64,000 bases of DNA from 66-474 sp051961995 (GTDB taxonomy: Bacteria > Pseudomonadota > Gammaproteobacteria > Xanthomonadales > Rhodanobacteraceae), in the NCBI GenBank assembly GCA_051961995.1, contig JBQCCR010000036.1, positions 1 to 64,000 on the forward strand, written 5' to 3'. Under the pieces are notes generated by a model, which ran no database searches, was not told the DNA's origin, and was given only the letters and a program-made list of their open reading frames with translations. A program made the translations under genes and the position numbers. Shown here one piece after another: positions 54,841 through 63,714 of the stretch; positions within the stretch are counted from its first letter, which is position 1, and every line of letters starts with the position of its first letter.

Positions 54841-56103
54841 TTATTCGAGCGCTTCGGTGGCTTCCTCGTCCGCCACGGATGCCAGCGCGTCGCCCAGCAG
54901 CGCCTGGGATTCGGATGCGGGCAGCGATTCGACATTGCGCAGCTTGCGCTCGATGGCGCGCGATCGCACGCCGGTTTCGTCAATTTGCCTGCTCGCCTCC
55001 GCCAGCTTCTTGCGGACCTTGTCGAGTATGTCGCCGAACTTGCCGAACTCGTTCTTCACCGCGCCCAGCAACTGCCAGACTTCGCTGCTGCGTTGCTCGA
55101 TCGCCAGCGTGCGGAAACCCATCTGCAGCGCGTTGAGGATCGCCGTCAGCGTGGTCGGGCCGGCGATCGTGACGCGGTGTTCGCGTTGAAGCACCTCGAA
55201 CAGGCCGGGGCGGCGGATCACTTCCGCGTAGAGGCCTTCGGTGGGCAGGAACAGGATCGCGAAATCGGTGGTGTGGGGCGGCGCGACGTATTTGGCGCGG
55301 ATGGTCTTTGCTTCCTCGCGCACGCGACGTTCCAGCGCGTGCGCGGCGGCGGCGGCGGCTTCAACATCGGCGCGCTCCTGCGCATCCAGCAGGCGCTGGT
55401 AATCCTCGATCGGAAACTTGCAGTCGATCGGCAGCCACACCGGTGCGTCGCGGTCCTGGCCGGGCAGGCGGATCGCGAATTCCACGCGCTCGTTCGAATG
55501 CGGCACGGTGGCGACGTTCGCGGCGTACTGGTCGGCGGTGAGCATCTGCTCCAGCAGCGCGCCCAGCTGCACCTCGCCGAACGTCCCGCGCGTTTTCACG
55601 TTGCTCAGCACGCGCTTGAGATCGCCCACGCCGGTGGCGAGCGACTGCATCTCGCCCAGGCCACGCTGCACTGCCTCCAGCCGCTCGGAAATCAGCTTGA
55701 ACGACTCGCCCAGCCGCGTGTTGAGCGTGCTCTGCAATTTCTCGTCCACGATCACGCGCATCTTTTCCAGTTGCGCGGCATTGTCGGTCTGCAGCGATTT
55801 CAGCTGCGCGTCCAGCGTGGCGCGGACTTCGTTCAGCCGCTTCTCGTTGTCGGCCGTCAGGCCGGAAAGCGTCTGCCGCAATTGCTCGGCCAGCCGCGCC
55901 AGCGACTCGGCCAGTTCGCCACGGCCGGCGCGCTGCTCCTCGCGCAGCACGCGCTCGACGCGCTCGCTGTCGCCGCGCAGCGCATCGAGCTTGGCGACCA
56001 GCGCCGATTCATCGGGATGGCGCGCGCGCTTGAGCAATGCGATCAGCAGGCCGCATGCGACGAGCAGCACGAGCAGTACCAGGACGAGCAGGGCGGTGTT
56101 CAC
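54841..56103 (-). CDS. rmuC: DNA recombination protein RmuC
   Basis: 420 residues from GTG 56103. An N-terminal membrane helix (about 3-24), a long coiled coil (about 30-150) and the RmuC nuclease-like domain with G-x-x-G-E-V-Q-L, D-C-K-F-P and R-V-x-I-x-G-P-T-T-L. RmuC limits recombination between inverted repeats. A TTG 3 codons upstream is a possible alternative start. Confidence 0.9.
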   Translation of the reverse strand: MNTALLVLVLLVLLVACGLLIALLKRARHPDESALVAKLDALRGDSERVERVLREEQRAGRGELAESLARLAEQLRQTLSGLTADNEKRLNEVRATLDAQLKSLQTDNAAQLEKMRVIVDEKLQSTLNTRLGESFKLISERLEAVQRGLGEMQSLATGVGDLKRVLSNVKTRGTFGEVQLGALLEQMLTADQYAANVATVPHSNERVEFAIRLPGQDRDAPVWLPIDCKFPIEDYQRLLDAQERADVEAAAAAAHALERRVREEAKTIRAKYVAPPHTTDFAILFLPTEGLYAEVIRRPGLFEVLQREHRVTIAGPTTLTAILNALQMGFRTLAIEQRSSEVWQLLGAVKNEFGKFGDILDKVRKKLAEASRQIDETGVRSRAIERKLRNVESLPASESQALLGDALASVADEEATEALE

Positions 56104-56168
56104 GGCGCGCAACTTCGACGAGAGATGGGCGAAGTGTACGCGCGCCGAGTCTCAGGAGTTGAGTCGAA

Positions 56169-56246
56169 GGTTGCCGGTTGCCGGTTGCTGGTTGCGGTAA
56201 TCGCAAGGCTTCGCATTCCCATCCGACAACCAACAACTGACAACCG
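56169..56246. repeat. GGTTGTCGGTTGCCGG dispersed inverted repeat, copy 3
   Basis: GGTTGCCGGTTGCCGGTTG and its counterpart CCGACAACCAACAACTGACA fill the space between rmuC and srkA and end 5 bases short of the srkA stop. Confidence 0.65.
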
Positions 56247-56250
56247 ATAA

Positions 56251-57198
56251 CTATTCAAGGGAATCCGCTGCCTCGTGCAGATCCTGCACGTGCTGTTCCC
56301 ACCAGCGTGCTTCCGCGGCGAACGGAAACGCGGCGGGAAACGCCGGATCGTGCCAGCGCGCGGCGATCCAGCCGGCCCAGTGCGCCTGCCGCATCGCACG
56401 CAGCGCCGGGATCAGCGCGCGCTCGCGCGGATCGAAATCGCGGAATTGCGCGTAGCCTTCCAGCAGCAGGTCCAGCGCGTCGTCATCGCCTGCCAGCATC
56501 CACACGTCCTGCACCGCGGGGCCCGTGCGCGCGTCGTCCAGATCCACGAAATGCGGGCCGCCATCGGTCCACAGCAGATTGCCGGGATGGCAATCGCCGT
56601 GCAGCCGGATCTGCGCGACCGTGCCCACTTCATCGAGGCGCACGGCGATGGCCGTGTCCATCCGCGCGATCGCTTGTGCGTAACGCTCGCGCAAACGCGC
56701 GGGCAACAGCGACGACGCCAGCACCGCCCGCGACGGCGCTTCGATGAACGTCGCTCGATCCAGCGTGCCGCGGTACCGGAAACGCCCGCGTGCGCCGACC
56801 GCGTGCATGCGCGCCAGCAATCGGCCGATCCATTCCAGATGTTCGCGCGATTCCATCTCGCCCGCGCGTCCGCCGCGGCGGGGATAAATCGCGTAACGGA
56901 AACCGGCATGGCGCAGCAGCGTTTCGCCGTCGACCGCCAGCGGTGCGATCATCGGCAGTTCGGCGTCGGCGAGTTCGCGCGCAAAGGCGTGTTCCTCCGC
57001 GATCGCCGCATCGCTCCAGCGCTGCGGGCGATAGAACTTGGCGACCACGAAGCCGCCTTCTTCCAGTCCGACCTGGTAGACGCGGTTCTCGTAGCTGTTC
57101 AGCGCCAGCAGGCGGCCATCCGGATTCAGGCCGGCCGCGGCGATCGCATCGAGCGCGGTGTCCGGGGCCAGTGTTGCGTAAGGGGCTTCATCGCTCAC
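56251..57198 (-). CDS. srkA: stress response serine/threonine kinase SrkA (YihE/RdoA)
   Basis: 315 residues. Choline-kinase-like fold with N-S-Y-E-N-R-V-Y-Q-V near residue 35, catalytic loop H-G-D-C-H-P-G-N-L-L-W and D-L-D-D-A. In E. coli it counters toxic effects of MazF during stress. GTG 57198 overlaps the stop of the PaaI gene (GTGA), so the two are coupled. Confidence 0.9.
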   Translation of the reverse strand: MSDEAPYATLAPDTALDAIAAAGLNPDGRLLALNSYENRVYQVGLEEGGFVVAKFYRPQRWSDAAIAEEHAFARELADAELPMIAPLAVDGETLLRHAGFRYAIYPRRGGRAGEMESREHLEWIGRLLARMHAVGARGRFRYRGTLDRATFIEAPSRAVLASSLLPARLRERYAQAIARMDTAIAVRLDEVGTVAQIRLHGDCHPGNLLWTDGGPHFVDLDDARTGPAVQDVWMLAGDDDALDLLLEGYAQFRDFDPRERALIPALRAMRQAHWAGWIAARWHDPAFPAAFPFAAEARWWEQHVQDLHEAADSLE

Positions 57199-57644
57199 GT
57201 GGCCACATTACGCGTATTCACGGCCCGCTGTGGCACGACCGCCATGGTGAGGCGCGAAATGCAGGTGAGTTCGCCGGCTTCGTTCTCGATGCGGATTTCC
57301 CACACCTGTGTGCTGCGCCCGACGTGCAGCGGCCGCGCGGTGCCGGTGACGATGCCCTCGCGCACCGCGCGCAGGTGATTGGCGTTGATCTCCAGCCCGA
57401 CCGTGGCCATGCCTTCCTCGCAGCACAGCATCGCCGCGGTGCTGCCGAGCGTTTCGGCCAGTGCCACCGACGCCCCGCCGTGCAGGATGCCGTAGGGCTG
57501 GCGCGTGCGCGAATCCACCGGCATCGTGCCGCGCAGGAAATCGGCGCCGATCGCGGTGATGCGGATATCGATCGCGCGCATCAGCGTGTTCTCGCTCCAG
57601 CGATTGATGGTGGCAAGATCAACTTCTTGTTTCCAGATGGACAT
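57195..57644 (-). CDS. PaaI family hot-dog thioesterase
   Basis: 149 residues. Hot-dog fold with H-G-G-A-S-V-A-L-A-E-x-L-G in the active-site helix and D-F-L-R-G-T-M-P-V. Resembles YdiI/MenI-type thioesterases. ATG 57644 has CGAGG 5 bases upstream. Coupled to srkA, divergent from a flavin reductase. Confidence 0.88.
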   Translation of the reverse strand: MSIWKQEVDLATINRWSENTLMRAIDIRITAIGADFLRGTMPVDSRTRQPYGILHGGASVALAETLGSTAAMLCCEEGMATVGLEINANHLRAVREGIVTGTARPLHVGRSTQVWEIRIENEAGELTCISRLTMAVVPQRAVNTRNVAT

Positions 57645-57807
57645 GGAAGCCTCGGATGAGTCGCGAGACATGGGAGCCCCAGATGCGTCGCGATCGTCCA
57701 TGATCGCAAAAATCAAGAGCGGACATCATGTGTCCGAACAGCGCTGGGCCCTGACTGCGACATCGGGATTTGTCCGAATTGTGCCGCGTTTCGGCGACAA
57801 TGCCGGC

Positions 57808-58860
57808 ATGTCACACATTGTTACCTTGGCGGTCAGCGGCAAGCGCTTCGAGGTGCGCGAAGGCGAAACGGTGCTGGAAGCCGCACAGCGCGCGGGCCTG
57901 GCGCTTTCCTATTCGTGTCTCGCCGGCGTGTGCGGCAGTTGCAAGGCCACGTTGATTTCCGGCGAGTGCGCCTATCCGCGCAATCCGCCGGCGGCCCTGA
58001 GTGCGGCCGAACGTGCGCGCGATGCGGTGCTGTTGTGCCAGGCCGTGCCGAAAACCGATTTGATGATCGCCGCGCGCGAAGTCGCTTCAGTGGAAGACCT
58101 GCCGCGCCGGATCGTGACCGCGCGAGTGATCGAGAAGCAGGCGCTTGCCCAAGACATGGTGCGGCTGCGGCTGGAACCGGCGCCGCGCCTGCGCTGGCTG
58201 GCCGGGCAATACCTGGACGTGCTGCTGGAAGACGGCCGCCGCCGCGCGTTCTCGATCGCGCTGGCACCGCACCTGGGCCCGCACCTGGAATTGCATGTGC
58301 GCCACGTGGCAGGCGGTGGCTTCACCTCATTCGTGTTCGACGAATTGAAAGTCGGCGACGCCTTGCGCGTCGAGGGGCCGCTCGGCACCTTCGTTCCGCG
58401 CGAGGATTCCGAACGGCCGATGATCCTGATGGCCGGTGGTGCGGGCTTTGCGCCGATCAAGGCGCTGGTCGAGCATTTCCTGCATCTCGGCACGCGTCGC
58501 GTGATGCATCTGTACTGGGGCGCGCGGACCGCGTCCGACCTGTTTCTGCGCGAGTTGCCGACGCAGTGGGCGCGCCAGGCCGAGCGCCTGGACTGGCAGG
58601 CGGTGCTGTCCGATCCGGAATCCGCGCAGGCCGCGAAGTTGCGCGCAGGATTGGTGCACGAAGCGGTACTGGAAGACCATCCTGATCTTTCCGGCTTCGA
58701 TGTCTACATGAGCGGCCCTCCGGCCATGATTGATGCCGGCCGCCGCGCGTTCGTGCAGGCGGGGTTGCCGGAAGACAGGCTTTATTACGATTCCTTCGAT
58801 TACGCTCCCGACGTACTGGCGCAGATTCTTTCGAATCGCGCGGGGATACATGGCTTATGA
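57808..58860 (+). CDS. 2Fe-2S ferredoxin-linked flavin reductase (CDP-6-deoxyglucoseen reductase-like)
   Basis: 350 residues. N-terminal plant-type ferredoxin with C37, C42, C45 and C77, then an FAD domain (A-F-S-I near 150) and NAD domain with G-G-A-G-F-A-P and the C-terminal Y-M-S-G-P-P. AscD/RfbI-like architecture, often annotated so in bacteria without a dideoxysugar pathway, so the substrate remains open. Its 3' end is the first copy of a tandem duplication (58771-59000). Confidence 0.85.
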   Translation: MSHIVTLAVSGKRFEVREGETVLEAAQRAGLALSYSCLAGVCGSCKATLISGECAYPRNPPAALSAAERARDAVLLCQAVPKTDLMIAAREVASVEDLPRRIVTARVIEKQALAQDMVRLRLEPAPRLRWLAGQYLDVLLEDGRRRAFSIALAPHLGPHLELHVRHVAGGGFTSFVFDELKVGDALRVEGPLGTFVPREDSERPMILMAGGAGFAPIKALVEHFLHLGTRRVMHLYWGARTASDLFLRELPTQWARQAERLDWQAVLSDPESAQAAKLRAGLVHEAVLEDHPDLSGFDVYMSGPPAMIDAGRRAFVQAGLPEDRLYYDSFDYAPDVLAQILSNRAGIHGL

Positions 58861-59000
58861 AAACGTACGTTGTTGCGGACGTTCTGAAAGGCGAAGACAG
58901 GCTTTCACGATTCCTTCGATTACGCTCCCGACACTGGCGCAGATTCTTTCGAATCGCGCGGGATTCACGGCCTGTGAAACGCACATTGTTGTTGCTGCTC
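58771..59000 (+). repeat. diverged tandem duplication at the flavin reductase/DUF2845 junction
   Basis: About 122 bases beginning GAAGACAGGCTTT (58771) recur at 58893 with small indels and substitutions; blocks such as CGATTCCTTCGATTACGCTC and GCAGATTCTTTCGAATCGCG are identical. Copy 1 carries the reductase stop and an overlapping ATGAAAACG; copy 2 carries GTGAAACGC, the start of the next gene. Confidence 0.85.
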
Positions 59001-59501
59001 TTGGAACTCCCTGCTCTCTTGCCGCATGCGGCTTGGGCGATGCGCTGCGGTACGCATGTGGTGCAGCAAGGCGATGAAGCGGCCGAGGTGCGCGCACGCT
59101 GCGGCGTTCCGTTTTTCGTGGATCTCTATCAGGTCGTTACGTTCGGAGGCAGGATCGCGCCGCCGACTCTCCACTATCCGGTCATGTACGAAGCGTGGTA
59201 CTACAACTTCGGACCTTCGCAGATGATGGTGCAACTGTTGTTTTCGCACGGCACCTTGGAGCGTGAGCGCACCCTGGGCTATGGATTCAGCGGCAACCCC
59301 GGTCCCTGCAATCTCGACACCATCGGCGGGGGAATGAGCAGTGGCGAGCTCTACGCACGTTGTGGGGCGCCGGTGCAGCGGCACGGTTCACGGGGATATC
59401 TGCCGGATTACGAAGAGTGGCTTTATCAAGGGAATGGAGGCCGTGCGCGGATCGTGCACTTGCTGAATGGCCGGGTGCAAGACGTGAAGACCGTGGACTA
59501 G
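58974..59501 (+). CDS. DUF2845 domain secreted protein
   Basis: 175 residues from GTG 58974, which gives a standard Sec signal peptide (V-K-R-T-L-L-L-L-L-L...A-W-A). An upstream in-frame ATG at 58857 would add 39 residues translated from the duplicated reductase tail, in an otherwise unused frame, and is less likely. Mature protein has two C-G repeats (M-R-C-G, R-C-G-V-P and later C-G-A-P-V), the DUF2845 pattern. Function unknown. Its TAG stop shares CTAG with the hemY stop on the other strand. Confidence 0.75.
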   Translation: MKRTLLLLLLELPALLPHAAWAMRCGTHVVQQGDEAAEVRARCGVPFFVDLYQVVTFGGRIAPPTLHYPVMYEAWYYNFGPSQMMVQLLFSHGTLERERTLGYGFSGNPGPCNLDTIGGGMSSGELYARCGAPVQRHGSRGYLPDYEEWLYQGNGGRARIVHLLNGRVQDVKTVD

Positions 59502-60766
59502 CGCGCGGGCCGGATCGGCTCGCCCGGCAGCCGCGGAACGCCATGCTGATCGCGCTCTTCCACCGCGACCACGCCGGTGTCGCGCACGGCTTCGCGCGGG
59601 CTGAGCGCAACCGGTTCGCCATGCATCGCGCGCAACGCGTTGGCGTAGCAGCGCGTCGCTTCGGCCTGCTCGCCGAGTGCGGAGTGCGCTTCGCCCAGCG
59701 CTTCCCAGCCATCCCCCAACCCGGATTGCAGACCCACCGCGCGTCGCAGGTACTCGCGCGCGCGCTGCGGCTGTTGTGTGCGCAAGGCCAGCCGGCCTAG
59801 CGCGACCAGCAGCGCCGCATCATTGGGATGCGCGGTGAGCCAGCTTTCGGCGGTGCGCAGGCGCGCGGCGGCATCATCGCCGGCGAGTTCGCCGTAAAGC
59901 GTCACCAGGCGTGGCGACCAGTCGCGGCGCAGCGCGCCCTCGATCTCGTCCATCGCCGCCAGCGGTGCATTCAATTGCGCGGAGCGAATGGCGAACGCGG
60001 CGAGCACGTCCGGTGCACGCTGCTGGCGCGACAGACCATTCCAGAGGCCAAGCAGGGTTTCCAGGTCGTTGGCGGATTCCAGTGACGCTGCCAGTACGCG
60101 CGCTTCCAGGGCGGCGAATCCGCGCGCACCGAGCGTGTTGCTCTTGCGCAGCGGTTCCAGCGCCGCACGTGCGCGTTGCGGCTGGCCGGCGGCAAGCGCG
60201 GACAATGCGAGTTCGTGCCAGCCGGAAGGCGGCAGGCGATTGGCGTCGGCCTCGGGCAAGAGCAGCGCAAGCGCTTCGTCCCAGCGGCCCTCGCGACGCA
60301 GGATGCGCGCCCGCAACATGCGCGCGGCTTGTGGCGCGTACTGGCCGGCTTCGTCCAAAGTCTCCAGCGCACGCGCGGGTTCGCCGCGGCGATGCGCGGC
60401 TTCGGCTGCCGCCAGCAGCGCCGGCGCGCGCAGCGGAGCGTGTTGTGCGGCGCGTTCCAGCGCGCGACCGGCCTCGGCGTGGCGACCTTCGACCAGCGCG
60501 ACCATGCCGTCGAACAGACGCTTGCGGCTGATGCGGCGGTGCCGTCGCGACAGGGCGCCGAACGGCCAGCGCAGCAGCCACCACGCCAGCGCGACCACGA
60601 TCCAGGCCGCGATCAGCAGCAGCGCCACGCCGACCACGGTGGCTTCGATGCGCCAGCCACGGATGCGGATCAGGACATAGCCGGGATCGGCGGCCAGCCA
60701 GTTCCATGCGATCGCGCCGAGTGCGGCGATCGCGATCAACAGCAGCAGCCAGCGCCAGGGTTTCAT
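59498..60766 (-). CDS. hemY: HemY, tetratricopeptide membrane protein
   Basis: 422 residues. Two N-terminal membrane helices (about 4-24 and 42-66) followed by TPR-like helical repeats. Proteobacterial HemY (not protoporphyrinogen oxidase) lies in haem operons and has a structural or scaffolding role. ATG 60766 overlaps the hemX stop by 4 bases. Confidence 0.88.
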   Translation of the reverse strand: MKPWRWLLLLIAIAALGAIAWNWLAADPGYVLIRIRGWRIEATVVGVALLLIAAWIVVALAWWLLRWPFGALSRRHRRISRKRLFDGMVALVEGRHAEAGRALERAAQHAPLRAPALLAAAEAAHRRGEPARALETLDEAGQYAPQAARMLRARILRREGRWDEALALLLPEADANRLPPSGWHELALSALAAGQPQRARAALEPLRKSNTLGARGFAALEARVLAASLESANDLETLLGLWNGLSRQQRAPDVLAAFAIRSAQLNAPLAAMDEIEGALRRDWSPRLVTLYGELAGDDAAARLRTAESWLTAHPNDAALLVALGRLALRTQQPQRAREYLRRAVGLQSGLGDGWEALGEAHSALGEQAEATRCYANALRAMHGEPVALSPREAVRDTGVVAVEERDQHGVPRLPGEPIRPAR

Positions 60767-61809
60767 CGCGGATGACCGCCGCTGCTGGTGAGTGGAGCAG
60801 GCAGCGCCGATTGCAAGCCGTGGCTGGCGCGCAGGCCGCGCAACACGGCGAGCGCATTCCCCGCCTGTACCGCGACGGTCGGCTGTGCGCTGGTCAGTTG
60901 ACCGAGTTCCGTGGAAGCTCTCTGCACGGATGGCCGGGTCTTGTCGAAGCGCGAGTCGAGCAGGGCCGAGGCGCGCGCCAGCGCGTCCCGATAGTTCGGC
61001 TGGTCATCGGCGAGCAATGCGGCCTGCGCCTGCGCGAGATCCAGTTGCAGCAGTTCGCGCGCAAGGCTGGCGTCCGCCACCGGCAGCGACGATTCGTCAT
61101 CGTGGCGGATGCGCAGGATGCCGCTGAACGCGTGCCAGAATTTCGACCACAGGCCGTTGCCGGGCGCAGTCGTCTGTTCGGCGTGCGGTTCGAACGGCTG
61201 CAACTCGGGCACCTGCTGGCGCAGTGAACCCAGTACCGCCAAGGCTTGCGTATCCTGCGGCGCACTCTGGGCCAGCGCCGTGCATTCGTTCGATGTGCTT
61301 TCGCGTGCCGGCGCGAAGGCCGGGTTCTGTACGTGCGCCAGCGCCTGTTCGGCGAGCCGGCAGGCGCGCAGCGCGCCATCGGCATCGTGCAGCAGGTTCA
61401 GGCGTTGCTGCTCGGCAACCAGCAGGAATTCGGCGTCGTCCAGCAGCAGCACATCGTGTCCGCGCAGTTGTTGGTCCGACAGGGCGCCGAGCGCCGCTTC
61501 CAGGTTGTGCGTGCGCTGGTCCAGACCTTGCGCGGCATCACGCGAGGCGCGGATGTCGTTCTCCAGCGCGTCCATGCGCCTCGCCAGTGCCTGCTGCTGC
61601 GCGGTGTCGCTGCTTTCGCCGCGCTCGATGTTCGCCAGCCGAGCCGAAAGTTGCGCCGCACGCGCATTCGCGTCGGATTGCGCATGCCGCTGCTGCCAGA
61701 TCAGCCAGGCGGACAATGCCACCGCGAACAACGCCAGCAGCACGGCGAGGGTCGCAAGCAGCGGGGAAGTGCGGCAGCGCGGTGCCGGGTCGGCGGAGAC
61801 TTCGTTCAT
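60763..61809 (-). CDS. hemX: HemX, membrane-anchored coiled-coil protein
   Basis: 348 residues. N-terminal helix (about 17-40), coiled coil (about 42-115) and a HemX C-terminal domain with L-L-D-D-A-E-F-L-L and A-R-E-L-L-Q-L-D-L-A-Q. Thought to support tetrapyrrole synthesis at the membrane. Start M-N-E-V at 61809 was chosen over a longer frame. Follows hemD and overlaps hemY. Confidence 0.88.
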   Translation of the reverse strand: MNEVSADPAPRCRTSPLLATLAVLLALFAVALSAWLIWQQRHAQSDANARAAQLSARLANIERGESSDTAQQQALARRMDALENDIRASRDAAQGLDQRTHNLEAALGALSDQQLRGHDVLLLDDAEFLLVAEQQRLNLLHDADGALRACRLAEQALAHVQNPAFAPARESTSNECTALAQSAPQDTQALAVLGSLRQQVPELQPFEPHAEQTTAPGNGLWSKFWHAFSGILRIRHDDESSLPVADASLARELLQLDLAQAQAALLADDQPNYRDALARASALLDSRFDKTRPSVQRASTELGQLTSAQPTVAVQAGNALAVLRGLRASHGLQSALPAPLTSSGGHPR

Positions 61810-61855
61810 GGGCAGCAATGCTAGCTTGCGGGCGCGCCGGCGCAAACCTTGTGAC

Positions 61856-62626
61856 TCAACGGCGCGAATGAACGTTGATGATCGCGCTGATCAGGTCGGC
61901 ATCGGTGGCCGATTTCGCCCGCAGCACGTGCGCGAAGGCGGCCGCCCGCGCGGCCTGCAACAGCCGTTCGCTGCTGGCGACCGCGGTGCCGGCGAGCAGG
62001 GCGTGTCTCGCGTCCGCCGGCAAGGTGATCAGCAGGTTCCGCAAAGCCTCGTTGCTTGATAGCGGTACATACAGCGGTGCGCGACCGCGCAGCAACCCCT
62101 GGAGGTGACGGCGATCCAGTCGCGCCGGCACACGTTGATACACATGTGCCTGCATGACGTGCGCGCCGCGTCGCTTCAATTCGGATTCGAGCAGACCGCG
62201 TCCACCCGGTGCTCCGATGATGCCGACGCGTTTGCCGCGGACGCGTTGCAGCTGTGGCAGTGCCAGCATGCCTTCGCTGTCCGCGCGCTCCGGCATGATG
62301 GCTTCGAGTGGCGCGATGCGCCGCAGGGCGGCGGCTGTGCCTGCGCCCGGTGCGATCACTGTGGCGCGCGTGCGCAGCCGCCGCAGGCTTGCGGCGAAGC
62401 GCACTGCGGCAGGGCTGGTGAAGATCAGCACGTCACCCGCCAGGGCGTCGCGCAACGCCGCGCTGGCCGCATGCGCATCCTCCGCTGTGCGCAGGCTCGA
62501 GCCGGGCAGCGACAGGGGAGCGCCACCGAGCGCGCGCACCCTTGAACGCAGTGCGGCGCCCGCGCCCACCGGGCGCGTGATCGCCACGCGCGCGCCCTTC
62601 AGCGGCAACCCGGATCGTTCCGACAT
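61856..62626 (-). CDS. hemD: uroporphyrinogen-III synthase
   Basis: 256 residues. Closes and inverts ring D of hydroxymethylbilane. Typical loose HemD conservation: I-T-R-P near the start, F-T-S-P-A-A-V in domain 2 and the late S-S-x-E-A-L-x-N-L. First of hemD-hemX-hemY; hemC is not beside it, as the divergent neighbour is a thioesterase. Confidence 0.88.
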   Translation of the reverse strand: MSERSGLPLKGARVAITRPVGAGAALRSRVRALGGAPLSLPGSSLRTAEDAHAASAALRDALAGDVLIFTSPAAVRFAASLRRLRTRATVIAPGAGTAAALRRIAPLEAIMPERADSEGMLALPQLQRVRGKRVGIIGAPGGRGLLESELKRRGAHVMQAHVYQRVPARLDRRHLQGLLRGRAPLYVPLSSNEALRNLLITLPADARHALLAGTAVASSERLLQAARAAAFAHVLRAKSATDADLISAIINVHSRR

Positions 62627-62694
62627 GGCGCGATGCTAAACGAATGTGCGGGGCTCGGCTTGTTCGCGCTTTCGATCGTAGGCAGACTGGCCGG

Positions 62695-63159
62695 ATGTCC
62701 GACACCGACCACACCGCGCTCGCTGCGCAGCTGCAGGCCTACATCCTCGAGAACATTCCGCTGGCGCGCACCATGGGATTGCAAGTGGCGCGCTACGACG
62801 GTGCGGCACTGGAACTCGCCGCACCGCTGGCGCCCAACATCAACGACAAGGGCTGCGCCTTCGGCGGCAGCATGGCCTCGCTGATGACGCTCGCAGGTTG
62901 GGGGCTGGTGGAACTGGCGCTGCGGGCACGCGGCGTCGAATGCGACATCTACGTCGGCGATTCGACCGTGCGCTACCGCGAACCGCTGTTCGGCGAGCTG
63001 CGCGCGCTGGCACGCTTCGAGCGGGGCGATGCGTTTTCGATTTTCCTCGAGACCCTCGCCGCGCGCGGCAAGGCGCGCATCCAGGTGAACTGTGCAATCG
63101 CCGGCGAAACCCGTGATGCCGCCACGCTGGAAGCGGCGTTCGTCGCCAAGTGCCGCTGA
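62695..63159 (+). CDS. YiiD C-terminal-type hot-dog thioesterase
   Basis: 154 residues. Hot-dog domain with N-I-N-D-K-G-C-A-F-G-G-S-M-A-S near residue 42 and an aromatic-rich helix. Matches the thioesterase domain of YiiD; here it stands alone without the acetyltransferase half. Divergent from hemD with 68 bases between. Substrate unknown. Confidence 0.82.
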   Translation: MSDTDHTALAAQLQAYILENIPLARTMGLQVARYDGAALELAAPLAPNINDKGCAFGGSMASLMTLAGWGLVELALRARGVECDIYVGDSTVRYREPLFGELRALARFERGDAFSIFLETLAARGKARIQVNCAIAGETRDAATLEAAFVAKCR

Positions 63160-63234
63160 GTCTGTCGAAGGCGTCGCGCGCGGAGTCGCACGGATTCATG
63201 CACAATCGAGGCAACCTCACCGCGGGAGCCTGCC

Positions 63235-63654
63235 ATGCGCCGTCTTGTCGCCGCCTTCGCAATCGCAGCGCTGCTCGCCGGTTGCGCCAATCTTCCCACC
63301 CATGCCAAGGACGCAGCGCGCGACGAGACGCTCGGAAACTATGCATCGACCTTGCGTTTCGGCGACTTCGCCAGCGCCTGGCAATTCGTGGATCCGAAGG
63401 TGCGCGCCGAACACCCGCTGGATGCCGCCGCCAAGAAGCGCTACAACGCGGTGCAAGTCGGCGGCTACGAGACCGACGGGCCCCGCGCGACGGATGCGAA
63501 CACGGTCGAGCAGACCGCGCAGATCAGCGTGATCGTGAAATCCAGCCAGACTTCCTACGACGTCGTGGATCACCAAACCTGGAAATACGATTCCGACAGC
63601 AAGCGCTGGTGGCTGGAGTCGGGGTTGCCGGATCTGACGCCTCCGCAACAGTGA
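63235..63654 (+). CDS. hypothetical lipoprotein
   Basis: 139 residues. Lipoprotein signal ends L-L-A-G-C (Cys 17). The mature part has F-G-D-F-x-S-A-W-Q-F-V-D and a C-terminal beta-rich segment with D-V-V-D-H-Q-T-W-K-Y-D-x-x-x-x-R-W-W-L-E, a pattern common in small xanthomonad lipoproteins of unknown role. ATG 63235 has CGGGAG upstream. Confidence 0.75.
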   Translation: MRRLVAAFAIAALLAGCANLPTHAKDAARDETLGNYASTLRFGDFASAWQFVDPKVRAEHPLDAAAKKRYNAVQVGGYETDGPRATDANTVEQTAQISVIVKSSQTSYDVVDHQTWKYDSDSKRWWLESGLPDLTPPQQ

Positions 63655-63714
63655 GCGGTACCGCCGCGGACCCCAATCGCGGATAATGCGCGGTCGCCCG
63701 CCTCCCGATCGACC

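Noticed and set aside
58857..58973. Start of the DUF2845 gene at ATG 58857
   Set aside because: The added 39 residues derive from the duplicated reductase tail and would bury the signal peptide; GTG 58974 starts directly at it.
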